Shown: positions 10,879-22,150 of the stretch, in pieces
How the letters are laid out: every line of letters starts with the position of its first letter
How positions within the stretch are numbered: position 1 is the first letter of the stretch
Assembly (NCBI GenBank): GCA_963738375.1
Contig: CAVTWL010000007.1
Location: 124,001 to 188,000 of the forward strand
DNA from: Bog-159 sp963738375
Lineage (GTDB): Bacteria > Acidobacteriota > Terriglobia > Bryobacterales > Bryobacteraceae
DNA: 64,000 nt
Direction: 5' to 3'
Notes under the pieces: model-generated
What the model was told of the DNA's origin: nothing
Seen by the model: only the letters and a program-made list of their open reading frames with translations
Database searches by the model: none
Position numbers and translations under genes: made by a program

Positions 10879-10935
10879 TATGGTGTTGATAATTATGCAG
10901 TATTAGTATGTCTTATGTTTTAGATTATGCAATAT
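10873..10935. repeat. Three ATGCARTAT repeats upstream of gltB
   Basis: ATGCAATAT at 10873-10881, ATGCAGTAT at 10894-10902 and ATGCAATAT at 10927-10935 lie in an AT-rich stretch that contrasts with the GC-rich genes around it. The outer copies are both followed by GG. The start-to-start distances are 21 and 33 bases, that is about two and three helical turns. The first copy coincides with the putative -35 box of gltB. These look like binding sites for a nitrogen or amino-acid regulator, but no known consensus was matched. Confidence 0.5.
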
Positions 10936-11162
10936 GGGGTTTAAGTGATTGAGGTTTATGGATATTCGAATTAAGGGGCTGGTGACAGGCCAAGGGAGGT
11001 GTGTGTAGTTCCTGAATTTATACTCAGCAGCACCTTAAGGAGGTGGCTAGGGGTCGGAAGGCCAAGCGGATTAACAATCCGCAGCAGACTGCCAGCCATG
11101 GCCTCACTTCGGAGTTATGGTAGATTTTGATACACTCAAAACGCCCGCGTGAAAGTCTTTCG
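10936..11162. other. Rest of the gltB / methyltransferase intergenic region
   Basis: No gene is visible here. The region has a stem-loop at 11066-11082 (GCGGATT, loop AAC, AATCCGC) about 80 bases before the next gene's ATG. It lacks a T-run, so it is not a simple terminator. It may lie in the leader of the plus-strand gene. No riboswitch or tRNA-like structure was recognised. Confidence 0.35.
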
Positions 11163-11690
11163 ATGCGTTTGCGCTTTTGCCTCTTCGCCGTCTGCGGATT
11201 CTTGGGTTGGGCCCAGGAACCGGCCAAGCTGGCGCCTTACTACCCGACGCCGGATAGTGTTGTGCTCAAGATGTTGGAACTCGGCGGCCTGAAAGCGGGC
11301 GAAAAAATGTTTGATCTTGGCAGCGGCGATGGACGCATTGTCATCGCGGCTGCGCGCAAATATCACGCCACTGCTTACGGCGTCGAGTTGGACAAGGAAC
11401 TTTGCCGGCAAAGCATCGAACGCATCCGGAAGTTGGGCCTCGACGACACAGCGCACATCATAAACGGAGATATTCTAAAGCAGGACTATAGCTCAGCCGA
11501 TTTGATCACGGTCTACCTGCTGCCCACCTCCAACGATAAAATTCAGCCGCTGCTGGAGCGGCAACTGAAGAAAGGCGCACGCGTTGTTGCGCACGATTTC
11601 GAATTCAGGGGCTGGACGCCGGAAAAAGTGGAAGACATCGAAGATGATGGCGAAGGCCGCAGTCACACATTATTTCTGTACCGGCGCTAA
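11163..11690 (+). CDS. SAM-methyltransferase-like protein with signal peptide
   Basis: A 175-residue protein. It begins with an apparent signal peptide (MRLRFCLFAVCGFLGWAQ) followed by a class I methyltransferase core. Motif I is MFDLGSGDGRIVIAAA, the acidic ribose-binding residue is in GVELDKELC, and motif IV is replaced by SADLITVYLLPTS. The core lies at about residues 50-150, short for the family. I chose ATG 11163 rather than the in-frame TTG at 11127 because it places the hydrophobic segment at the N-terminus. An exported SAM enzyme is odd, since SAM is cytosolic. It may instead be membrane-tethered facing inward. The gene is 14 bases before the sensor kinase. Confidence 0.75.
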   Translation: MRLRFCLFAVCGFLGWAQEPAKLAPYYPTPDSVVLKMLELGGLKAGEKMFDLGSGDGRIVIAAARKYHATAYGVELDKELCRQSIERIRKLGLDDTAHIINGDILKQDYSSADLITVYLLPTSNDKIQPLLERQLKKGARVVAHDFEFRGWTPEKVEDIEDDGEGRSHTLFLYRR

Positions 11691-11704
11691 GCGGATGGAC
11701 CCTG

Positions 11705-12859
11705 GTGCCTGCTGATATCCGTTCTCTCACGCCCGGCTGGCGGCGGGCGCTGTTGTCAGCCAGGGCCGGCTTTGCGGCCGTAGCGTTGGCCTCTTCCCTG
11801 TTTCTGGCGCCCAAGTGCACTCCCTGGGCTTGCGGCGCCATCGGCGTCTACCTTGTCCTGAGTCTCCTCCTTCCCTTGCGGAAAACGCAGACCGACGCAG
11901 TCGCTCTGCTGGTGCTCTTCGCAGATCTCCTCTTCTTTTTGGTCCTGGTAGGCGCCGCGGTTGGATCCGTCATTTGGCTCCCGGCGTTCGAATACTGCTT
12001 CCTCATGGCCGAAGCTGTCCTGGTCTACCGTAATTCCGAGGCCGGAGTGGTTGCCTTAGTCAGCGCCGCCTTCTGCGTTGCCGTCCAGTCCGATAACATT
12101 TTTACTTTGCGCCGCACCACGGTGGTGGGCGCGATCCTCTGTTGCGCTTTCGCAGCTTACCGCAAGCGCCTGGAGGCGCGCATGGAGGATGTGGAAACCC
12201 GCGCCGCCGAAACAGAACACAAGGCCAGCCTGGCGCAGGAGGCCGAACGGCAGCGCATCGCGTCCGATTTCCACGATGGTCCGCTGCAAAGCTTTATCAG
12301 CCTGCAGATGCGGCTGGAAATTTTGCGCAAGATCCTGGAACGCGACACCGGGGCCGGCATGGACGATCTACGCGACCTGCACACTCTCGCCCAGCAGCAA
12401 GTAAAAGAGCTTCGGGCGTTCGTACGGAGCATGCGTCCGCCCGAGATGCAGGGGAGCAATCTTTACGCGAACGCCCGCCGCACGTGCGAGAATTTTCAGA
12501 AGGAAAGCGGTATACCGGTTTCGTTCGTGGGCGGTGAAGGCGCCGCGAAACTGCCCGAGGAAATGGCCTCGGAAGTCATCCAGATGCTGCGCGAGGCGCT
12601 GCACAATGTCCTGAAACACGCGGGCGCCACGCGCGTGGCTGTCTCGCTCGAACGGGTCGCCAAGACGCTGGAACTGTCGGTGGACGACAATGGCGGCGGA
12701 TTCCATTTCTCGGGAGTTTACTCGCTGGATGAACTGGAGTTGCTGCGGCTTGGGCCAGCGAGTTTCAAGCGCCGGGCACGAGCGCTGAATGCGGATATGA
12801 CGCTTGAATCACGGCCCGGCTGGGGGGCCGCTCTGAAACTGCGCGTTCCCATTCCATGA
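11705..12859 (+). CDS. NarL-type sensor histidine kinase (orphan)
   Basis: A 384-residue membrane kinase with a GTG start 14 bases after the methyltransferase gene. Residues 18-155 hold five or six hydrophobic helices with very short loops, so the signal is probably sensed in or near the membrane. A coiled segment leads to the HisKA_3 dimerisation domain with phospho-acceptor His190 in SDFHDGPLQ. The HATPase domain has an N-box (REALHNVLKHAG, about residue 300) and a G1 box (DDNGGGFHF, about 327). The usual GLxGMRER G2 box is replaced by GPASFKRRA. No response regulator is encoded nearby, so its partner is elsewhere. Its stop overlaps the next start (ATGA). Confidence 0.9.
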   Translation: MPADIRSLTPGWRRALLSARAGFAAVALASSLFLAPKCTPWACGAIGVYLVLSLLLPLRKTQTDAVALLVLFADLLFFLVLVGAAVGSVIWLPAFEYCFLMAEAVLVYRNSEAGVVALVSAAFCVAVQSDNIFTLRRTTVVGAILCCAFAAYRKRLEARMEDVETRAAETEHKASLAQEAERQRIASDFHDGPLQSFISLQMRLEILRKILERDTGAGMDDLRDLHTLAQQQVKELRAFVRSMRPPEMQGSNLYANARRTCENFQKESGIPVSFVGGEGAAKLPEEMASEVIQMLREALHNVLKHAGATRVAVSLERVAKTLELSVDDNGGGFHFSGVYSLDELELLRLGPASFKRRARALNADMTLESRPGWGAALKLRVPIP

Positions 12860-13881
12860 GGCGTAATCGATCCGGTAGTATGGCGCTCTGTGTTGCGTCC
12901 TTGGGCTGTCTTTCGTGCGGCTACTCCGATTTCCGCCTGCCTGCTCTGCCCCCCGCGGACCCTCAGATTGGCTACCAATGGGAGCCGCGCCCCAACCCCG
13001 TGCTCCCGCACGGCGCCGCGGGCGACCCCGATTCTCACGACGCGCTGAACCCTTCCGTTGTCCGTTTGCCGCATGAGTATTACAACTTTTACTCAGGCTA
13101 CGACGGGAAGACCTGGCGTACACTGCTCGCGATCTCCGCCGACGGACTTTCCTGGGTCAAGCAGGGTGCGGTGCTTTCCGCCGACCCCGCCGCGGGCGAA
13201 GGCTCGTCGATCGCCGCCAACGGCGCAGCCATCTATGACAGCGGCTTTGACTACTGGTACCAGGCGGGCGCCCCAGACAACCCGCAAATTGGATTCGCTC
13301 GTTCCAAAGACGGGCGCGCCTGGAGCAAATCGGCTTTTCCTGTTATCGGGTACGGCCCGCGCGGTAGTTGGGACGAACGCGCCCTCGGCGATCCATACGT
13401 GCTCAAAGCCGGCCAGTACTACTACCTGTTCTACCTCGGCCAGGATCGCGCCAGGCGCCAGCGGCTGGGCGTCGCGCGTTCCCGCGATGGCGAGCATTGG
13501 ACGAAGCTGCGCTCGAATCCCATTCTCGACCTGGGGGCTTACGGCGCCTTCGATGAAATGGGCCTCGGCGAGCCCGCCGTCTGGATCGCACACGGCTACT
13601 ACTGGATGCTCTATACGGGCCGCGACGCCGGGGAGCACCGCCGGCTCGGAATGGCGCGCTCCAGGGATGGGGTCCACTGGGACAAACTGCCCACTGTATT
13701 CGCCGGCGCCGAACCTTGGGATAGTCAGGTCGTTTGCGACGCGACCATCGAACTACAGGAAGGACGCTTAACCGCGTGGTTCGGTGGTGGCGACGCTGCG
13801 CGCCCCGATCAGAATATCAATGGCCAGATCGGCATGGCCACGCTACATGCCGTTACGGTGACCGCCAGGATGGCAAAATAG
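12856..13881 (+). CDS. Exported five-bladed beta-propeller, GH43/GH32-like
   Basis: A 341-residue protein translationally coupled to the kinase gene. It has a cysteine-containing N-terminal hydrophobic segment (VASLGCLSCGYSD) that could be a lipoprotein signal, but the lipobox is not canonical. The body repeats a pattern of YYNFYSGYDG, IGFARSKDGRAWSK, LGVARSRDGEHWTK and LGMARSRDGVHWDK. This is typical of the five-bladed propeller of GH43/GH32/GH130-type glycosidases, in which substrates bind at the centre. Acidic residues in DPYVLKAG, GEPAVW and CDATIEL are candidates for the active site. The family cannot be fixed by eye, and an enzymatically inactive sugar-binding role is possible. Confidence 0.7.
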   Translation: MRRNRSGSMALCVASLGCLSCGYSDFRLPALPPADPQIGYQWEPRPNPVLPHGAAGDPDSHDALNPSVVRLPHEYYNFYSGYDGKTWRTLLAISADGLSWVKQGAVLSADPAAGEGSSIAANGAAIYDSGFDYWYQAGAPDNPQIGFARSKDGRAWSKSAFPVIGYGPRGSWDERALGDPYVLKAGQYYYLFYLGQDRARRQRLGVARSRDGEHWTKLRSNPILDLGAYGAFDEMGLGEPAVWIAHGYYWMLYTGRDAGEHRRLGMARSRDGVHWDKLPTVFAGAEPWDSQVVCDATIELQEGRLTAWFGGGDAARPDQNINGQIGMATLHAVTVTARMAK

Positions 13882-13885
13882 AGGA

Positions 13886-14305
13886 ATGGGACGCCTGCTG
13901 CGTCGAATCCTGCCCTTCATTAGCATCGCTTTGTTCGCCGCGGTTCTTTACGACGGCTGGATCTTCTACTCGCGCTGGCGCAGCATCCGCGACGGCCAGG
14001 ACGCGGAGAAAGCGGAAGAAGCGCGGCGCGCCAAGGAATCCATCGACAGGATCGGCGGGACCGCCTTCCGCATCATCAACTTTTACGCGTCGCCGCAGAG
14101 CATTCCTCCGGGAGGGCGCGTCAATCTCTGCTATGGAGTTTACGGGGCCAAGACGGTACGCATCGAACCTACGGTAGGCGATCTGCACCCGGCGATCAGC
14201 GACTGCCGACAAGTCACTCCCACCAAGGACACGACCTACAAACTCATGGCTGAAGATGCCGAAGGCCACAGCGTTGCGCAGGAGATCGAAGTTCACGTGA
14301 GGTAG
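13886..14305 (+). CDS. Small membrane-anchored Ig-like protein, function unknown
   Basis: A 139-residue protein with a basic start and one hydrophobic helix (ILPFISIALFAAVLYDGW, residues 8-25). A charged linker (DAEKAEEARRAKES) follows, then a beta-rich domain from about residue 60. That domain (FYASPQSIPPGGRVNLCYGVY ... TTYKLMAEDAEG) resembles the short Ig-like module often attached to acidobacterial envelope proteins. I do not recognise a catalytic motif. It follows the propeller gene by 4 bases and precedes ileS by 41, so it belongs to the same co-directional block. Confidence 0.65.
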   Translation: MGRLLRRILPFISIALFAAVLYDGWIFYSRWRSIRDGQDAEKAEEARRAKESIDRIGGTAFRIINFYASPQSIPPGGRVNLCYGVYGAKTVRIEPTVGDLHPAISDCRQVTPTKDTTYKLMAEDAEGHSVAQEIEVHVR

Positions 14306-14346
14306 CCCATTTCAACCGATCGTGTACCATAGAAGTATCCCCGAAA

Positions 14347-17174
<2,828 letters not shown>

Positions 17175-17182
<8 letters not shown>

Positions 17183-17666
17183 CAGCCGATTGAAGGCATA
17201 CGGACTGTCGGCAGTGGTTTTCGCACTGGATCGCGTCAGCAAGCTGATGGTCGAAGCGCGCGTTTCGGCCTTCGACGTTCACACGGTGATTCCGGGCTTC
17301 TTCGATATCGTGCATTCGCAGAACCGCGGGGTAGCCTTCGGCATCATGAACGATTCCACCTCCGCCTGGCGCACCGTCGTTCTGATCGTGTTTTCCGCCG
17401 CTGCCATGATTCTGGTCGGGGGAATGTTGTGGAAGGCCTCCCGCATGGATCGCTGGACGGTGGCCGGCCTGGCCCTGGTTCTCGGGGGAGCGGCCGGCAA
17501 CCTTTTTGATCGAGTGGTCTGGGGCCGCGTCACCGATTTCCTGGAATTCTATATCGGCGACATGCACTGGCCGACCTTTAACGTTGCCGATTCGTGTATC
17601 GTCATCGGCAGTGGTTTGCTGCTTCTTGAATTGTTACGGCCCAAACGCGAGCCGGCAGGCGCCTGA
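17175..17666 (+). CDS. lspA: Lipoprotein signal peptidase (signal peptidase II)
   Basis: A 163-residue inner-membrane aspartic protease that cleaves the signal peptide of diacylglyceryl-modified prolipoproteins. Four hydrophobic helices are visible. The family motifs FALDRVSK, SQNRGVAFGI, GGAAGNLFDRV and FNVADSCI are present, with the catalytic pair being the aspartates of GNLFDR and NVADS. The start lies 8 bases inside ileS, and the stop shares one base with the start of lgt. The enzymes for two successive steps of lipoprotein maturation are therefore co-expressed. Confidence 0.95.
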
Positions 17667-18478
17667 TGCTGCCCCGTCTTTTCCACATCGGCGGCTACTC
17701 CCAGGCCACATACGGTGTGCTGGTCGCTATCGCTTTTCTGGCCGCGCTTTCGGTGATCTCGCGGCTGGCCCGCCGGGCTGGTTTGAACAGCGACGTCGTC
17801 GTGAACCTCGGTATTCTTTGCGGTCTCAGCGCCATCGTGGGCGCCAAGATCATGATGTATCTGGTCGACCTCCCTTATTACATCCAGAATCCCGGCGAGA
17901 TCCTTTCGTTGTCCAGCCTGCAAGCCGGCGGGGTGTTTTACGGCGGACTGATCACCGCCTTGATCGCTGCTTTTGTTTACATCCGGCGTCACCACTTGCC
18001 CGCCCTCGAAACCGCCGACATTTTCGCGCCCGGCATCGCGCTTGGCCACGGGATCGGCCGGCTCGGCTGCTTCGCCGCCGGTTGCTGCTGGGGCTTGCCG
18101 ACCAAGCTGCCGTGGGGTGTCACCTTTACCAATCCGGAATCCCAGATTCCGTCGCAGCAATTGGGCATTCCTCTGCATCCCACGCAGTTGTATGAGTCGT
18201 TCGCCGAGTTCGCGATCTGCGGCCTTCTGCTCTGGAGGATCCGGCGCCCGCATAGAGCCGGCGCGATCATCAGCCTTTACCTGATTGTGTATTCGAGCGT
18301 CCGCTTCCTGGTGGAATTCGTGCGCTTCCACGAACAACCTAATCCGTTCGGCGGTCCGTTCAATACTTCGCAGTGGATTTCGCTCGGCTTGATCGCGCTG
18401 GGGTGCGCTTATTTCGTCCGCCGCGCGGGGCGCGGCGCCGCAGCACCCGCCCAAGCCGCACCCGCACGGCCCCGCTGA
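17666..18478 (+). CDS. lgt: Prolipoprotein diacylglyceryl transferase
   Basis: A 270-residue polytopic enzyme that transfers diacylglycerol from phosphatidylglycerol to the lipobox cysteine, the first step before LspA. The signature GHGIGRLGCFAAGCCWG lies around residues 126-142, with the conserved arginine. An essential histidine precedes it in FHIGGYSQATYGV. HPTQLYES comes near residue 170 and RFLVEFVRFHE near 215. It overlaps lspA by 1 base and the next gene by 1 base. The lspA-lgt adjacency fits the envelope theme of this block. Confidence 0.95.
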   Translation: MLPRLFHIGGYSQATYGVLVAIAFLAALSVISRLARRAGLNSDVVVNLGILCGLSAIVGAKIMMYLVDLPYYIQNPGEILSLSSLQAGGVFYGGLITALIAAFVYIRRHHLPALETADIFAPGIALGHGIGRLGCFAAGCCWGLPTKLPWGVTFTNPESQIPSQQLGIPLHPTQLYESFAEFAICGLLLWRIRRPHRAGAIISLYLIVYSSVRFLVEFVRFHEQPNPFGGPFNTSQWISLGLIALGCAYFVRRAGRGAAAPAQAAPARPR

Positions 18479-19581
18479 TGCCCGACCGTCTCCAGTTCGG
18501 ACGCCGCCTGTTTCTGGCGTCCTCGCTTGCGCCGCTGTTGACAGCCGAGCAGAAGGGAGCGGTCATCCCGTCTTCCTGGCATCGCTACGCCGATCCCTCG
18601 ACGGAATTCGAAGTCCTGCGCCTCACCGATCCGGCCCACGCCTGCACACTGCCGGCTTATTACAATCGGGCCCTCGCAAGGCGCGGCGGCTTTATGATTT
18701 ACGCCGGCGACCAAGCCGGGTCGCTCCAGGCCTACCGCATGGAGTTGCACAACGGCGAGTCGCGCTGCCTCACGGAAGCCGCAAAACTAGACGCCTCCTC
18801 CATCGCCATGCTGGCCGATGAGCATAGCTTCTGCTATTGGGATGACCGTGCGCTGAACCAGTGCGCGCTCGGCAGTTCGCGGTCGCGGCAGGTTTATGAA
18901 GTGCCCGCCGGATGGGATCGCTGCCCGGGCGGCAGCGTTGCCGACGATGGGACGGCGCTGTGCGGCGAAAGCCGCGGCGGTGGATCGCGCTTGCAAGTCG
19001 TGGCGCTGCAGAAAGGCAGCGTCCGCACCGTGGTCGAAAGCCCGTTCATCTTGTCGCACCCGCAAGCGCGGCCCAAACGGGCTCAGATTCTCTACCGGCA
19101 AGGGGATGAAGCCCTTTGGCTGGTCAACACGGATGGCGCGCAAAACCGCAAGCTGCCGCTGGCTTCGGGTACGATCGGACCGGCGCGATGGTCGCCCGAC
19201 GGCCGCACTGTCCTGTATCTGAATATTCCCGAGGATCCGTCGCAGTTGCATGCGATTCGCGAATGCTCGCCCGATCTGAATACCGACAAATTGGTGGCCC
19301 GCACCAGCCAGTACGCGCACTTTGGGTGCAACAGCAACACGTCTGTTTTTGTGGGGGCCAGCCAGAATAAAGCCGCGCCTTACATCCTGATATTGCTACG
19401 GCTGACGCGGCGGGAGTTGCCGCTGTGCGAGCATCGCGCCAGCGATGCGGCAATGGCAGCGCCCATCTTTTCGGCCGATAGCCAGCAAATCTTCTTCCAG
19501 AGCGACCGCGACGGCAAACCTGCCATCTATCGCATCCACGTCAATAAGCTGGTGGAAGAGACCGAACCGGAATCCGACTAG
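18478..19581 (+). CDS. TolB/oligogalacturonate-lyase-like beta-propeller
   Basis: A 367-residue protein whose N-terminus (FGRRLFLASSLAPLL) resembles a twin-arginine-like export signal. The rest is a propeller: ARWSPDGRTVLYLN near residue 240 and PIFSADSQQIFFQSDRDG near 335 are typical TolB/WD-type blades. The overall order recalls the PL22 oligogalacturonate lyases common in Acidobacteriota, including FEVLRLTDPAHACTLPAYYNR at the start. The PL22 metal-binding histidines cannot be assigned safely by eye. Its ATG overlaps the lgt stop. Its stop overlaps that of convergent comEC by 4 bases. Confidence 0.65.
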   Translation: MPDRLQFGRRLFLASSLAPLLTAEQKGAVIPSSWHRYADPSTEFEVLRLTDPAHACTLPAYYNRALARRGGFMIYAGDQAGSLQAYRMELHNGESRCLTEAAKLDASSIAMLADEHSFCYWDDRALNQCALGSSRSRQVYEVPAGWDRCPGGSVADDGTALCGESRGGGSRLQVVALQKGSVRTVVESPFILSHPQARPKRAQILYRQGDEALWLVNTDGAQNRKLPLASGTIGPARWSPDGRTVLYLNIPEDPSQLHAIRECSPDLNTDKLVARTSQYAHFGCNSNTSVFVGASQNKAAPYILILLRLTRRELPLCEHRASDAAMAAPIFSADSQQIFFQSDRDGKPAIYRIHVNKLVEETEPESD

Positions 19582-22112
19582 AAAGTCCGGTTTAGGATCG
19601 CGCCATCCGCGCTGCCCAAAGCGCCGGACCAACGGCCCATATCCATGCGCAAGCGCCGGCCATCCGTCGCGATGGTGACAAACCCGTCCCGATCCGTCCG
19701 CAGCACGCAAGCCTGCCGCTCCCGGTACCGCTCCAGCACCTCGGGATGCGGGTGGCCATACGAATTCTCAAAACCCGCCGACATCACCGCGAACGCCGGA
19801 TGCAGCAAATCCAAGAACTGCTCCGTACTGGATGTCTTGCTGCCGTGATGCGGCGCCTTCAGTACATCCGTCCTTCGCAGCAACCCTGCGGCAGCAAGGT
19901 CCTCCTCGACCTGACGCTCGATATCGCCGCTCAACAGGAACGAATGTCTCCCGTAGCTCACGCGCAGCACCAGCGAATCGTTGTTGTGGGGCATTTCGCG
20001 GGGATCATAATCGAGCGCGGGCGCAAGCACTTGCAATTCAGCGCCGCCGTAGCGAAACTGCTGCCCGCGATGCAGGGCCGAGATCCGGACGCCATCCGCC
20101 AAGGCCTGTTGGCGTAATGCGCACCATGCCGGATTCTCGGAATTCGCGCCGGTCCACAACTCGCGGGCATGAAAATTCGCCATCAGCGAGGGAAGGCCGC
20201 CGATGTGATCGGCATGCGCGTGCGTGGATGCCATCACGTCTACGCGGCGGATGGACCGCTGCCATAGATAGGGCGACACCACTTCCTCGCCGATATCCAT
20301 CTGCGATGGCCGGTGCTTTCCGAAGGTTGGGATTCCTCCTCCATCCACCAGCATGAGCTTGCCATCCGGGAACGTCAGCAGAATGCTGTCGCCTTGCCCG
20401 ACGTCCACCACGGTCATCTCCAGTTCACGCAGCGCAATTTCCGCTGGAAACGGATGCCAGAGCAGCAGGGCCAGCAATACTGCCAGCACACCGCTGGAAG
20501 CCCACCGCCATCGCCGCCGGGAGAACACGGCGCAGACAAAGCCCGCGCCGATTGCCAACCCCAGCCAGAGCGGCGGATCCGGTATGCGCCAGTTCGGTTC
20601 CAGATGCATGTGCCAGTTGACGGCCGCGTGCGACGCCGCCAGCAGCCATCCGGCAAGCTTCGCCACCCACGCCGAGCGTGTAAAGATGGCGATGAATCCA
20701 ACCGGGATGACGGCGCACATGAGCGGCACCACCAGGGCGTTGGCCGTCACGCCGGAAAAGCCGATGCGGTGAAAGTAGGCCACCATCGGCAGCGCGAGGC
20801 CGATCTGCACGATCGCCGAAATCACCGCGAGTTGAAACAGGTAGAGCAGCACGCGCGCCGGAATCGCAATTGCGAGGCAGCAGGCGCGCTCCGGCAGCCT
20901 GGTCCACAGGCGCAACGTCTCCGCGAGCAACCTCATCTCGATGCGAAACTGCGCGGCGCGCGGTTCCAGGTGCATGTCGCGGCCGGTATCCGGCAGATCC
21001 GCCAGCGCCCGCGCACGCGGATAGGAGGTCCGCTCCAGCAGCGGCGTGGCAAACGCGCCGATGAAAGCGACCGCGAGGAAGGTGAGCTGGAAGCTGGCTT
21101 CGAACAATTGCTCCGGGTCGAAGAGCAGAAACCCGATAGCCACCGCCGCCAGGATATTCAGAACGCGGCGACGCCGCGCGAGCAAACTGGCGACTGCGAA
21201 CAGAGTGAATCCGGCAGCGCACCGTACGCATGGCGATCCCCATCCGGTCACCAGCGCATAGAGCCACAATGCGGCCGCCGTGAACAGCAGCGCGCATTCC
21301 CGGCGGACGAAACACAGCCGCAGTAATAGCATCAGAAAGGCCGCCAGAACCGCCGTGTGGGTACCTGAAATCACCAGCGCATGGTAAGTGCCGGTGTTGC
21401 GGAACTGCTCCGTCCAAACCCGCTGCACCTGATACGTCTCGCCGATCATGACGGCCTGCATCATGCCGGTCTCGTAAGGTTTGCCCTGGTAGAGCTGCGC
21501 CAGCCGTTCGAGCGCCGCTACCCGCATTCCCACGATGGCGGCCTGGAAGCGCGTTCCGCATAGGCCGGGCAGCACGGTGACCTCGGCGCCAGTTGGCATG
21601 GACGCTGTCCAGTAGATTTGACGGCGCGCGAGGTAGCGCGCGAAATCGAAGGCCCCCGGATTGCCGAAATTGCGGGGCCTCCGCACGCGAGCCTCGAATT
21701 CGATCCTCTGTCCGTAGCGCAGGGCTGGCGGGGCTTGGCCTTCGCGCGCGTACGATGTCACCTGTACGCGGGCCCCCGGGTCCAACTCAACGACGAAGCG
21801 TTCGCGGTCGCCCGCCAGCGCCGGAGGTTCGACCACGCAGCCGCTCAGAATGACCGGTTCGCGTCCTTCGACATCCAACTCGGGCCGCGGCGCGGGGCGA
21901 TGGGCCAAATCCACCAGCACGCCGGCGAACAGTAGGCCCAGCATGCAACAGGTAAACGCCAGTACCCGCGCCTGCCGCCAGAGCGCCAGAGCGCACAGCA
22001 GCGCGAACGCAGCGATCACGGCGACGAGTTCATGGGGGTTAAACGCCGCGAATCGCGAAACGAGGATGCCGGCCGCGATGGCGGCCAGAGGGGGCAGCAG
22101 AGGATCCTGCAT
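19578..22112 (-). CDS. comEC: ComEC/Rec2 DNA-uptake channel protein
   Basis: An 844-residue inner-membrane protein that forms the channel for transforming DNA. It has N-terminal helices, an OB-like DUF4131 region, then the Competence domain (TYHALVISGTHTAVLAAFL near residue 245) with many helices to about 550. The C-terminal metallo-beta-lactamase domain starts at VVDVGQGDSILL and contains THAHADHIGG and LKAPHHGSK. The zinc ligands appear intact, so nuclease activity is plausible. No frameshift is seen. The ATG directly follows a strong hairpin with no visible Shine-Dalgarno. Other competence genes are not in this window. Confidence 0.92.
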   Translation of the reverse strand: MQDPLLPPLAAIAAGILVSRFAAFNPHELVAVIAAFALLCALALWRQARVLAFTCCMLGLLFAGVLVDLAHRPAPRPELDVEGREPVILSGCVVEPPALAGDRERFVVELDPGARVQVTSYAREGQAPPALRYGQRIEFEARVRRPRNFGNPGAFDFARYLARRQIYWTASMPTGAEVTVLPGLCGTRFQAAIVGMRVAALERLAQLYQGKPYETGMMQAVMIGETYQVQRVWTEQFRNTGTYHALVISGTHTAVLAAFLMLLLRLCFVRRECALLFTAAALWLYALVTGWGSPCVRCAAGFTLFAVASLLARRRRVLNILAAVAIGFLLFDPEQLFEASFQLTFLAVAFIGAFATPLLERTSYPRARALADLPDTGRDMHLEPRAAQFRIEMRLLAETLRLWTRLPERACCLAIAIPARVLLYLFQLAVISAIVQIGLALPMVAYFHRIGFSGVTANALVVPLMCAVIPVGFIAIFTRSAWVAKLAGWLLAASHAAVNWHMHLEPNWRIPDPPLWLGLAIGAGFVCAVFSRRRWRWASSGVLAVLLALLLWHPFPAEIALRELEMTVVDVGQGDSILLTFPDGKLMLVDGGGIPTFGKHRPSQMDIGEEVVSPYLWQRSIRRVDVMASTHAHADHIGGLPSLMANFHARELWTGANSENPAWCALRQQALADGVRISALHRGQQFRYGGAELQVLAPALDYDPREMPHNNDSLVLRVSYGRHSFLLSGDIERQVEEDLAAAGLLRRTDVLKAPHHGSKTSSTEQFLDLLHPAFAVMSAGFENSYGHPHPEVLERYRERQACVLRTDRDGFVTIATDGRRLRMDMGRWSGALGSADGAILNRTF

Positions 22113-22142
22113 GGGCTGAACAAGCTAGTGCCTGTTCAGCCC
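22113..22142 (-). terminator. Hairpin between the esterase stop and the comEC start
   Basis: A perfect 10-bp inverted repeat, GGGCTGAACA / TGTTCAGCCC, with a 10-base loop. It lies 8 bases after the esterase stop and ends at the base before the comEC ATG. There is no T-run. It could end transcription of the GH3-esterase pair, or, if the RNA continues, hold the comEC start region in a stem and limit its translation. Confidence 0.55.
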
Positions 22143-22150
22143 GGGACTTC

